Shown here piece after piece: positions 1 through 6,591 of a DNA stretch of 25,600 nt. This DNA is from Oscillospiraceae bacterium (GTDB lineage: Bacteria > Bacillota > Clostridia > UBA1381), in the NCBI GenBank assembly GCA_015068545.1, contig SVKH01000005.1:1-25600 (forward strand). The letters run 5' to 3'. Positions within the stretch are counted from its first letter, which is position 1. Each line of letters begins with the position of its first letter. The notes beneath the pieces are model-generated. The model did not search any database and was not told the origin of the DNA. It saw only the letters and a list, made by a program, of their open reading frames with translations. The position numbers and the translations under genes were made by a program.

Positions 1-636
1 CGCAAGGAAAGTGGCAACCAGCTCCGGTTTTGATTTACTTCCTTCAAAAACTCCTCTGAAGTTTGCTTTTTTACGGGATTTTATAAAGTTTTCCACCTTA
101 AGTACCATGTCCTCAACAGAAACCTTTTCTCTGCCAACTATGCCGGAAAACGCACGTTTTTCAGGCTTTGCAGTCCGCAGTTTTCGCTGTAGGATGGAGT
201 TGAAAGCATCAATAAGCTCCTGAGTTTCGTGGTGTCTGGTATACTCAGGCAGAGGAAAGTCGATTTTTTCCTCCTCCTTAAAGAACATATACCGAGACCA
301 AAATTCACTTTTTCTAAGCTCCTGAGATGCCTCTTTATATTGTTGATATTCTGCCAATCTTCTTGCCAGGTCATCTCTTGGATCTTCTTCCTCTTCTTCC
401 TCAGGCTTTGGTAGCAGCATTTTTGATTTTATGTACAAAAGTTGCGCTGCCATAACCAAAAATTCGCTTGTGTTTTCTAGCTGAGACTCCTCTATACCCT
501 CTATTGCCTCAAGATACTGCGCCGTAATCTCCACGATAGGAATGTCGTAGATACTCACCTTATTTTTGGTAATAAGATGCAGCAAAAGGTCAAGCGGCCC
601 TTCAAAAGCGTCCAGCTTATATAGCATTGTATCCAT
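1..636 (-). CDS. scpA: Segregation and condensation protein A (3' end cut by window edge)
   Basis: The frame is open for 212 codons from the ATG at 636 to the window edge, so the C-terminus is missing (family members are usually about 250 residues). The N-terminus reads MDTMLYKLDAFEGPLDLLLH, which carries the FEGPLDLLL signature of ScpA/kleisin proteins, followed by the conserved NTSEFLVMAAQLLYIKSKML segment and an acidic run of glutamates. ScpA bridges the SMC ATPase heads with ScpB and is needed for chromosome condensation and segregation. The start is set by AAGGTGG just upstream, which overlaps the stop codon of the preceding peptidase gene (12 bp gap). The two genes are therefore co-transcribed and probably translationally coupled. 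scpB would be expected just beyond the left edge; that is inference. Confidence 0.93.
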   Translation of the reverse strand, partial: MDTMLYKLDAFEGPLDLLLHLITKNKVSIYDIPIVEITAQYLEAIEGIEESQLENTSEFLVMAAQLLYIKSKMLLPKPEEEEEEDPRDDLARRLAEYQQYKEASQELRKSEFWSRYMFFKEEEKIDFPLPEYTRHHETQELIDAFNSILQRKLRTAKPEKRAFSGIVGREKVSVEDMVLKVENFIKSRKKANFRGVFEGSKSKPELVATFLA

Positions 637-648
637 TATTTTTCCACC

Positions 649-1299
649 TTATACTATAAGTGATACCAGCATGGATACCACATTTTCTATAACCGAGTAA
701 AACGCATTCACGCCTGTGCCGATGATAAGATCAAAAGCACCCGAAACTGATAGAAGCATTATGAGAATTATAGCATATCTCTCATATTGCAGCATGGTGT
801 AGTAGGTTCGGTTTGGCAAAAATATCCCTAGTACCTTTGAGCCATCCAACGGTGGAATAGGGATTAGGTTAAACACCATAAAGCACAAATTGCGGAAAGC
901 AAACAGATAGAAAATGAAGTTTATCAGCGAAAGAACTCCCTGTGACCAACCCAAGACACTACCTAATATGATAAGCGCCGTACCTATAAGAACACCCAAA
1001 AACGCCATTATAAAATTGGCACAAGGGCCCGCTATGGCAGTCAGTGCCATGCCTTTTTTTCTATCCTTATAGTACATGGGATTGACTCCCACAGGCTTTG
1101 CCCATCCAAATCCGGTAAAAATCATTAGTATAGTACCTACAAGGTCAAGGTGGGCAAGAGGATTGAGGGTAAGCCTTCCCTCTCTGCGCGGTGTAGGATC
1201 TCCCAACTTCGTGGATACCCATGCGTGGGCAAGCTCATGACCTGTCAACGCTATCAAGGTTATCGGTACACCGATTAGTATATTTGTTAAATTAAGCAT
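649..1299 (-). CDS. M50 family zinc metallopeptidase (site-2 protease-like membrane protein)
   Basis: This is a polytopic membrane protein of 216 residues with the zinc-binding motif HELAH (His21, Glu22, His25) at the end of the first membrane segment. The second M50 signature, PIPPLDGSK, supplies the third metal ligand (Asp) in the C-terminal half. Such short M50 proteins, without PDZ or CBS domains, commonly sit directly upstream of scpA in Clostridia. The substrate is unknown, and family members cleave peptide bonds within or near the membrane. The frame can be extended to a GTG at 1311, but the bases GGGTGAT inside that extension form the ribosome site for the ATG at 1299, so I chose the shorter start. 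A strong promoter lies directly upstream. Confidence 0.9.
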   Translation of the reverse strand: MLNLTNILIGVPITLIALTGHELAHAWVSTKLGDPTPRREGRLTLNPLAHLDLVGTILMIFTGFGWAKPVGVNPMYYKDRKKGMALTAIAGPCANFIMAFLGVLIGTALIILGSVLGWSQGVLSLINFIFYLFAFRNLCFMVFNLIPIPPLDGSKVLGIFLPNRTYYTMLQYERYAIILIMLLSVSGAFDLIIGTGVNAFYSVIENVVSMLVSLIV

Positions 1300-1328
1300 A
1301 TAATCACCCACTATAATTCATTATGGTT

Positions 1329-1357
1329 ATTATACCCTTTTTTACCCGTAAAGTAAA
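1329..1357 (-). promoter_or_regulatory. Predicted sigma-A promoter of the M50 peptidase-scpA operon
   Basis: On the minus strand, TTTACT (1352-1357) and TATAAT (1329-1334) are separated by 17 bases. Transcription would begin near 1322, giving a leader of about 20 bases ending in the GGGTGAT ribosome site. Confidence 0.65.
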
Positions 1358-1517
1358 GCTTTTTATAGAAAATTCTTAATAAATTTACAATTTATATAAT
1401 TTGTTAATCTTGCGCTTTCTTGCCCTGTTTACCCCGACATTTTTCGTCCTTAATCCGCAAAACCGGCAATTTGAAGGTAATATTTGCCCGTCTTTTTCAA
1501 TTTACGCAAAAAATGTG

Positions 1518-1546
1518 TTGCAAAATCCGCAAAAATGTGTTACTAT
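1518..1546 (+). promoter_or_regulatory. Predicted sigma-A promoter of the membrane-protein pair
   Basis: TTGCAA (1518-1523) and TACTAT (1541-1546) are 17 bases apart, and the -10 is preceded by TGT, an extended -10 element. The first gene starts 33 bases downstream of the -10, with GGGAGG as ribosome site. Confidence 0.6.
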
Positions 1547-1578
1547 ACCTTATATATTTATACTGGGAGGTCTATGCT

Positions 1579-2301
1579 ATGAGGCATCAATATCCTAAAC
1601 AATTTTATGTTACAGGACTTATGATATTGTCTGTTGTTTTGGGTGCAGGGTTCTTTATCGACAATCACCTGGATTTTATTATTGCGGCATTTGAAACCGC
1701 TAAGTTCAATGTGCCAAACGTTTCCTACGCGTTTATACGCACAATTACCTGTCTTTTGTTACCGACGATTTTTATAGCTCCCTCGCTGTTTCCGTACAGC
1801 AGGATTAGAATTTCGAAATGGTGCTTTATTTCGTTGGGAATTTTGCATCTTCTCACAACGACGTGGATAATCTATTTCTTTGCCTCAGGATATACTATTA
1901 CCAACCTGTTTTCCAGCATAGAAATCACGTTTTTCCAGCAAGACATAACAAATGCCTTTGTATCTGCACAGGTATTTTGGGATACATACGACTTGATTTC
2001 AGTTGTATTTACAGTTATTCTCTCCATAATGTATATCTTGCTTGGAATTTTCTTTGATGACAATAGAAAGATTGTTCGTTGGTTGGTTCTATCCATACTA
2101 GCATTCAGAGTTTTGACGCCTATCGTGTATAGCCTTATCGTAAATCAAACACTCTGCTCATCGTTCTGGTTTACCAACAACCTCATCGAGCTTCTGTCCT
2201 ACACAGCGTTTATTGTCGGCATCTGCATAGCATCAATAGATGACGAAACCTGGATAAAGGCAATATGGGACGAAGAAACGCATAACGAAGAAGAATTTTA
2301 A
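1579..2301 (+). CDS. Uncharacterised six-helix membrane protein (paralogue of the next gene)
   Basis: I do not recognise this 240-residue protein. It is very hydrophobic, with about six predicted membrane helices (roughly residues 9-27, 50-70, 81-103, 137-158, 164-186 and 200-220) and an acidic C-terminus ending in THNEEEF. The start at 1579 follows GGGAGG at 1565-1570. The frame stays open upstream to 1420, but the only ribosome site and the promoter both fall after that point. It aligns by eye with the following gene, most clearly over helices 4-5: here YILLGIFF...RKIVRWLVLSIL...LTPIVYSLI, and there YFMLGKQI...RRLSLVLIITIF...IPPIIYSFA. The two genes form a bicistronic operon (26 bp gap) ended by a strong hairpin. 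No catalytic motif is visible, and a transport, sensing or scaffolding role cannot be chosen from sequence. Confidence 0.75.
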   Translation: MRHQYPKQFYVTGLMILSVVLGAGFFIDNHLDFIIAAFETAKFNVPNVSYAFIRTITCLLLPTIFIAPSLFPYSRIRISKWCFISLGILHLLTTTWIIYFFASGYTITNLFSSIEITFFQQDITNAFVSAQVFWDTYDLISVVFTVILSIMYILLGIFFDDNRKIVRWLVLSILAFRVLTPIVYSLIVNQTLCSSFWFTNNLIELLSYTAFIVGICIASIDDETWIKAIWDEETHNEEEF

Positions 2302-2327
2302 TTGCACAAATACGGAGGAGTTAACCC

Positions 2328-2978
2328 ATGTTTTATCAAATGGTAAAAAGAGTATCCATAGATGTATGTGAGTTTATGGCTCTGCTCTTAGGCTTATTGT
2401 TCTTTTACTTTAAAATGTACTCATTTGTACACGCAGCAGTTATGCTTGGATATGTAAACGGTCAGACTGTTACTTACCTTATATATGCCATTCTGCTTGT
2501 TCTTCTGCCCATTGTTCTATTGGTGTGTTTCCGCAGGCTGAACAAGGCATCCATACTTCGGCTGATGTTTTATGCCTTTGCAGTAGTAATATTAGTAGGA
2601 ACTGTGTTTGATATTGTCACATACGATTGGTTTATAGACTATATGTTTATCGAAGGTGATGCCGTTTTTGTAAATCTGATGTGGAATATGCCAAATATGT
2701 TCGGTATCGTACACAGCGTTTTAATGGCTGTACTGTACTTCATGTTAGGAAAGCAAATTAAACGAAAAAGAAGACTATCTCTTGTACTTATTATTACAAT
2801 ATTTATCCTGTCCAACATCCCTCCTATTATATACTCTTTCGCTTCATCAGGGACTTGGCCAAGAGAAACTTTCCTGCAAAAAAGCATATATATCTTAGCA
2901 ATTCAGATATTCCTGCTTGCGGCATTCTCCATTGCGGCAACATCACGAAATCTTTGGAAACAGCACATCTGGAACTAA
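2328..2978 (+). CDS. Uncharacterised six-helix membrane protein (second of a paralogous pair)
   Basis: This 216-residue protein starts at an ATG placed 8 bases after GGAGGAG. About six membrane helices are apparent, around residues 15-40, 47-70, 75-97, 124-141, 150-172 and 185-205. Loops are short, basic patches such as KRKRR sit between helices 4 and 5, and no metal, nucleotide or Cys motif is visible. The resemblance to the upstream gene in length, helix spacing and the IPPIIYS / LTPIVYS segment suggests a tandem duplication followed by divergence, perhaps giving a heterodimeric membrane complex (inference). The pair lies between the M50-scpA operon and spo0A but is oriented away from both, so the context does not reveal a role. 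Confidence 0.75.
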   Translation: MFYQMVKRVSIDVCEFMALLLGLLFFYFKMYSFVHAAVMLGYVNGQTVTYLIYAILLVLLPIVLLVCFRRLNKASILRLMFYAFAVVILVGTVFDIVTYDWFIDYMFIEGDAVFVNLMWNMPNMFGIVHSVLMAVLYFMLGKQIKRKRRLSLVLIITIFILSNIPPIIYSFASSGTWPRETFLQKSIYILAIQIFLLAAFSIAATSRNLWKQHIWN

Positions 2979-3035
2979 ATACTTACACAGGCATTGGACC
3001 AATACTTTTTTATAGAAAACACGCTTTTCTGTGAA

Positions 3036-3086
3036 ATCAAAAAGGCTGTGGTAAATGATAACTCATTTTCCACAGTCTCTTTTTTT
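3036..3086. terminator. Bidirectional intrinsic terminator between the membrane pair and spo0A
   Basis: A 15-bp stem pairs 3044-3058 with 3063-3077, containing G-T pairs and one mismatch, with a 4-base loop. It is followed by a T tract (3078-3086) for the plus-strand genes and preceded by an A-rich run (3036-3043) that serves as the T tract for spo0A on the minus strand. Confidence 0.85.
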
Positions 3087-3110
3087 GGTAGGTGTTGTTA
3101 TACGAGATAG

Positions 3111-3887
3111 CTATTTGATTTGTAAACGTATTCTGTCTGCAACCATTGCTATAAATTCGGAGTTTGTAGGTTTTCCTTTTCCTGTGTCAATGGTATACCC
3201 GAAAATCTTATTCATTGTCTCAGGTCTACCTCTGCTCCAAGCGACTTCTATGGAATGTCTGATAGCTCTTTCCACTCTTGACGATGTGGTGCTGTACTTT
3301 TTTGCAATGACAGGATATAGTTGCTTTGTGATGTAATTTAGTAGTTCCATGTTTTCAACCACCATCATAATGGCTGTACGGACATATTGATATCCCTTGA
3401 TATGTGCAGGAACACCAAGTTCATGTATAAACTCTGTGACCAAAGATTCAAGGTCATACTCCGGCTTTGAGTCCTCCTTTGGGATCACTTCAAAACTCGT
3501 CCGTGTTAGGCGGTTTGAAAAACTTCTGACCGTGTCATATATGGCTTCTTCCGATTGAGGTTTTAATAGGAAATAGTCTGCTCCCGCGCCTTGTACTGCT
3601 TCCATTATCCTCTCACTTCCTGTGACCGATAACGCAATGCACATAGGCTTCTTTGCCAGGTGGGATCCTGACAGCTTTTTCAGTACGCTAATTCCATCTC
3701 TTTTTGGCATAATTATGTCTATCAGCACAACGTCCGGCTTAGTTTCCATAATCATGCGGTAGGCTTCCTCTCCGTCATACGCCACATTAACCGATCCTAC
3801 CTCTCGCTTTGTCCGCAAGAACTCTTTCACTCCGTCTGCAAATACTTTGTTGTCATCTGCTATAAGTACAGATATCCTCTCTTCCAT
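3111..3887 (-). CDS. spo0A: Sporulation master regulator Spo0A
   Basis: This 258-residue response regulator has an N-terminal receiver domain with acidic pocket Asp11-Asp12, phospho-acceptor Asp57 in VVLIDIIMP, and Lys109 in FLLKP. A linker leads to the Spo0A C-terminal DNA-binding domain (about 145-258), which contains HELGVPAHIKGYQY, the recognition segment SSRVERAIRHSIEVAWSRG, and GYTIDTGKGKPTNSEFIA. These stretches are diagnostic of Spo0A. When phosphorylated it binds 0A boxes and commits the cell to sporulation. The start is fixed by AGGAGG 9 bases upstream of the ATG at 3887. In most endospore formers spoIVB lies immediately upstream; here a transposase element separates them. spo0A has its own promoter and a long leader, plus 0A-box-like sites compatible with autoregulation. 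Confidence 0.98.
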   Translation of the reverse strand: MEERISVLIADDNKVFADGVKEFLRTKREVGSVNVAYDGEEAYRMIMETKPDVVLIDIIMPKRDGISVLKKLSGSHLAKKPMCIALSVTGSERIMEAVQGAGADYFLLKPQSEEAIYDTVRSFSNRLTRTSFEVIPKEDSKPEYDLESLVTEFIHELGVPAHIKGYQYVRTAIMMVVENMELLNYITKQLYPVIAKKYSTTSSRVERAIRHSIEVAWSRGRPETMNKIFGYTIDTGKGKPTNSEFIAMVADRIRLQIK

Positions 3888-4005
3888 AGAAAATTCCTCC
3901 TACGTCTCGTATTTAGGAAGAACTCCTCTCTTACGAATACAGATATATCTGCCCTTTTTATTGAATTGTCTGCAAGGTAAGATTCATTATCTCCCTATGT
4001 TTTAT

Positions 4006-4034
4006 ATCTTACCATATTTTTCCATAATTTGCAA
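4006..4034 (-). promoter_or_regulatory. Predicted sigma-A promoter of spo0A
   Basis: On the minus strand, TTGCAA (4029-4034) and TAAGAT (4006-4011) are 17 bases apart, with TGG directly before the -10 (extended -10). The leader to the ATG would be about 110 bases. The -10 overlaps one arm of a perfect 8-bp inverted repeat (GGTAAGAT at 3976-3983 and ATCTTACC at 4006-4013), which could be an operator. I found no convincing sigma-H promoter. Confidence 0.55.
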
Positions 4035-4077
4035 TAGTTTTTTTGATATTTTCTAATTTTTTTTATTAAAATGTAAT

Positions 4078-4098
4078 TTTGACAAAATAGTTGACGAA
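4078..4098. promoter_or_regulatory. Possible Spo0A binding boxes upstream of spo0A
   Basis: TGACGAA at 4092-4098 matches the classic 0A-box pattern TGNCGAA. A weaker inverted copy (TGTCAAA on the minus strand, 4078-4084) lies 7 bases away. They sit about 45-65 bases upstream of the predicted spo0A -35, where an autoregulatory site would be plausible. The motif is short, so chance occurrence is possible. Confidence 0.3.
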
Positions 4099-4120
4099 TC
4101 CTTTCCCCACCCCCACATCA

Positions 4121-4168
4121 GGGACGTAGCACTTTTTAACTATTTATTTTGGGGACGTAGCACTTTTT
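4121..4168 (+). repeat. Left flanking pair of 18-bp REP-like repeats
   Basis: Two direct copies of GGGGACGTAGCACTTTTT occur at 4121-4137 (first G missing) and 4151-4168, spaced 30 bases start to start. They lie just 3' of the transposase gene. Together with the spacer the block is about 48 bp and is matched, in inverted orientation, by the block at 5144-5192. Confidence 0.85.
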
Positions 4169-4180
4169 GCATATATTTTA

Positions 4181-5083
4181 TCACATCAAATGCGCCGGTA
4201 AATTCCTTTCTATTACTGGATTCTTTTCCTCAACTTGGTCAACTTTCGTCTTTCTTATCGCAGGAATATTTCGCTTTTGCTTGCTTTGGGGACGTAGCAC
4301 TTTTTGTACATATCCTCTGCATATGTAAACAATTGTGTTTCTGGAAAATCCGGTTTCTCGTGCAATTTCACTCATCATCAAACCTTTTTCCGATACAAGT
4401 CTACTGATTATTTCATTTCTCTCGTCAATTTCAAGTGCTTTGATTTCCTCCGGCTCCAAGCCATCAAGCTCAGAGGATATTATCGCTCTTGTAACTGCTC
4501 TGCTTTTTCTCTTTGTTCCTATAATTGTATAGTCTTCTTGCGTTACCTCGCCATTTATTTCGATAAATTGGGTAATAGCGCTTTTTCGACTACCGCCTAA
4601 CATATCCAGCAAAAAATCAATATCCGTAATATCCGGATCATCGTTCGCATACTCGTTATAACTACTGTACTTGTATTCGTCTATTGACTTGGCTATTCCC
4701 GCTTTTTGAGGGTTTTGATGTATATATCTGGTCAGCCCGTAAAAGTATCTTTCATCCTCCACCGGCTCACTTTTGTATCTACTGTTAAACAGAGCTCCTG
4801 CTCTGATATACTTTCTATTGAACCAAGTTGCATAACTACCCAAAATCCTTTTCATAATTATAGATAAATCTCCCGGATTCTGCTCCTTTATAAACAAATG
4901 AACATGGTTTGTCATAAAGCAATACGCGTAAAGTTCAAATTCTGTTTCCTCCTTAACGCGCCTTATCAGCTCCTTTAGTTTAACATAATCTGCAGTTTCA
5001 TTAAATATGTTTTGCTTACCAACGCCGCGGAACATAACGTGATACATTCCTGTTTCGCTGATCCTTCTTGCAATTCTTCCCAT
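4181..5083 (-). CDS. REP-associated tyrosine transposase (RAYT, IS200/Y1 HUH superfamily)
   Basis: This 300-residue protein begins MGRIARRISETGMYHVMFRG, the usual opening of Y1 transposases of the RAYT type. The HUH metal site is His60-Val-His62 in TNHVHLFI. The likely nucleophile is Tyr120 in TRYIHQNP, the conserved single catalytic tyrosine region. Residues about 225-258 form a helix-turn-helix (SEIARETGFSRNTIVYICRG). The enzyme would nick and join single-stranded DNA at REP-type hairpins. The ATG at 5083 is preceded by GAGGTGAT; an upstream in-frame ATG at 5119 lacks a site. The gene is flanked by inverted pairs of 18-bp repeats. A fifth copy lies inside the frame right after the helix-turn-helix and encodes QKVLRP, so the last roughly 35 residues may be a later extension. 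It looks intact. Its insertion splits spoIVB from spo0A. Confidence 0.88.
   Translation of the reverse strand: MGRIARRISETGMYHVMFRGVGKQNIFNETADYVKLKELIRRVKEETEFELYAYCFMTNHVHLFIKEQNPGDLSIIMKRILGSYATWFNRKYIRAGALFNSRYKSEPVEDERYFYGLTRYIHQNPQKAGIAKSIDEYKYSSYNEYANDDPDITDIDFLLDMLGGSRKSAITQFIEINGEVTQEDYTIIGTKRKSRAVTRAIISSELDGLEPEEIKALEIDERNEIISRLVSEKGLMMSEIARETGFSRNTIVYICRGYVQKVLRPQSKQKRNIPAIRKTKVDQVEEKNPVIERNLPAHLM
4288..4305 (+). repeat. REP-like 18-bp repeat inside the transposase gene
   Basis: An exact copy of GGGGACGTAGCACTTTTT lies within the 3' part of the transposase frame, in the same orientation as the left flanking pair. On the coding strand it supplies codons for roughly residues 260-266 of the transposase. 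Confidence 0.85.
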
Positions 5084-5143
5084 GTATATCACCTCACCAT
5101 TAGTGTAACATATTTCCAACTAGATTTCAAGGAAAATTTATAT

Positions 5144-5192
5144 AAAAAGTACTACGTCCCCATAATGAATAGCTAAAAAGTGCTACGTCCCC
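5144..5192 (-). repeat. Right flanking pair of REP-like repeats, inverted
   Basis: Two copies of AAAAAGTRCTACGTCCCC occur at 5144-5161 (one base different) and 5175-5192, 31 bases apart. The reverse complement of the whole block matches the left block including much of its spacer (AGCTATTCATTAT against AACTATTTATTTT), so the element has imperfect inverted ends of about 48 bp. Confidence 0.85.
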
Positions 5193-5241
5193 TTTTTACT
5201 ATTAAAGGTGAACGTTGAATGGTTATTGGGAATTGAGTAGC

Positions 5242-5273
5242 AAAAATGCTCGCCTCATCAGACGAGCATTTTT
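5242..5273 (-). terminator. Intrinsic terminator of spoIVB
   Basis: A perfect 11-bp stem (5242-5252 with 5263-5273) begins one base after the spoIVB stop codon and ends in T5 on the minus strand. It would also work on the plus strand. It uncouples spoIVB from the transposase and spo0A. Confidence 0.85.
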
Positions 5274-5274
5274 A

Positions 5275-6438
5275 CTATTTCACCTTTTCTGCCTCAGCTA
5301 GCATATTTTCTATAAATATACCGTAGCCTTTTGTAGGATCGTTTACAAAGACATGGGTTACAGCTCCCACAAGCTTACCATTTTGGAGTATGGGACTGCC
5401 GCTCATTCCTTGCACAATTCCTCCTGTTTTTTCCAATAACTCTTTATCCGTTACCTTAATGACAAAATCCTTATTTGACTCTGAAGTTATCATAGACGGC
5501 TTTGTAATTTCAATTTCGTAGGTTTTTGTCCCTTTTCCATCCACATCACACATAACTTCTGCCTTTCCCTTTTTTAGCTGATATCGGGTTGCCACCTTCA
5601 CCACATCTGCCTCTGATATTTTCTTTGCCGAGCCAAATATTCCCACTGAACAATTTGAGTCTATTTCACCCAAAACCTCCGGGCAAAAAGAGCCTATAAG
5701 CTCACCGGGAGTTCCTTTTTCACCTTTTACAGCGTCTATAATCCTGCACCGATTAATACTGCCCTTTCGCACAACAAGAATATCTCCTGTATCACTATCA
5801 CAAATACCATGACCTAATGCGCCAAAAGATGAGTTTGACGGATTGTAAAAAGTTAAGGTGCCTATGCCTGCTGTGGAATCTCTTACCCAAATTCCCAGTT
5901 TATAGCATTTTTCCTTATGGGAATAAACGCCTGCTATGCGAGTTTGAAAACTCTTATCCTCTCTTACCACATCCAGCAAGGCTTGTCCATTACAAGCTGT
6001 GATTTTTTCTGTAAAATCCTCTGTGCTGATTATCTTTTCGCCATTTATCTTAACTATTCTGTCGCCTATTTCAAGTCCCGACATCTTAGCCGGTTCGCAA
6101 GCTACACCATTTTCATTTCTTACGCTTCCTGTGGCTATCACCAAAACACCGTCTGTGTACATCCTCACACCAATAGCCTCACCCGATGGCACCACATACT
6201 GCTGAGGATTAACCGAGACATTTACTGTTTTTATGGGAACAACTCCCAAAAACTTTACCCGACAGTCGTATCTTCCTATATTATCAGTTGGAGCATCTGC
6301 TTCCATTCCCCAACTTAAATTAAGGTTATGTCCCTTTGTTACACAAATTTGACCGGGAATTGATGTGTATGCGACTAAAAACGCCGTTAAAGGTAATACT
6401 ATAAATAAATTTTTGAGATTTTTTTTGATTTTTATCAC
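5275..6438 (-). CDS. spoIVB: SpoIVB serine peptidase (sigma-K checkpoint)
   Basis: An N-terminal lysine-rich signal anchor (KKNLKNLFIVLPLTAFLVA) is followed by a PDZ domain (SGLEIGDRIVKINGEKI) and an S55 peptidase domain. The domain has the His-containing GALGHGICD segment and the catalytic serine in GMSGSPI, about 40 residues from the end. SpoIVB is secreted from the forespore and cleaves SpoIVFA, which releases the sigma-K pathway in the mother cell. The start is uncertain. The frame is open to a TTG at 6492 without a ribosome site. GTG at 6438, used here, is the nearest canonical codon but lies inside the ribosome site GGAGGTGA (6435-6442). At the ideal distance the in-frame codon is ATC (6427-6429). 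The real product probably begins IKKNLKN with initiator Met. spo0A, its usual neighbour, lies beyond an inserted transposase. Confidence 0.93.
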   Translation of the reverse strand: MIKIKKNLKNLFIVLPLTAFLVAYTSIPGQICVTKGHNLNLSWGMEADAPTDNIGRYDCRVKFLGVVPIKTVNVSVNPQQYVVPSGEAIGVRMYTDGVLVIATGSVRNENGVACEPAKMSGLEIGDRIVKINGEKIISTEDFTEKITACNGQALLDVVREDKSFQTRIAGVYSHKEKCYKLGIWVRDSTAGIGTLTFYNPSNSSFGALGHGICDSDTGDILVVRKGSINRCRIIDAVKGEKGTPGELIGSFCPEVLGEIDSNCSVGIFGSAKKISEADVVKVATRYQLKKGKAEVMCDVDGKGTKTYEIEITKPSMITSESNKDFVIKVTDKELLEKTGGIVQGMSGSPILQNGKLVGAVTHVFVNDPTKGYGIFIENMLAEAEKVK

Positions 6439-6442
6439 CTCC
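6427..6442 (-). promoter_or_regulatory. Strong ribosome site facing an apparent ATC start codon (spoIVB)
   Basis: GGAGG (6438-6442) is followed after 8 bases (TGATAAAA) by ATC AAA AAA, with no ATG, GTG or TTG in frame at a usable distance downstream. The same arrangement recurs at the lytic transglycosylase gene near 20357. Confidence 0.5.
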
Positions 6443-6551
6443 AAAATCGAGATTACACTATTAAGTTGTCCAGACGAAAATTTTAAATACAATAAAAGAA
6501 AATGCAGATTTGGATAACTTTGAAAAATCTATGGATTTTTAGCTTTGAATA

Positions 6552-6560
6552 TGGTATAAT
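6552..6560 (+). promoter_or_regulatory. Predicted extended -10 promoter of pcrA
   Basis: TATAAT at 6555-6560 is preceded by TGG, an extended -10. The -35 region at the right distance is poor. The ATG of pcrA follows 31 bases later with GGAGG. Confidence 0.5.
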
Positions 6561-6591
6561 TTAATGTAGATTTTTTTATTTTGGAGGAAAT

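Noticed and set aside
1401..1578. N-terminal extension of the first six-helix membrane protein
   Set aside because: The promoter and the GGGAGG ribosome site lie within this stretch and both support the ATG at 1579.
3938..3952. Palindrome CAGATATATCTG in the spo0A leader as a riboswitch or operator
   Set aside because: It is short and AT-rich with no match to a known element; not distinguishable from chance.
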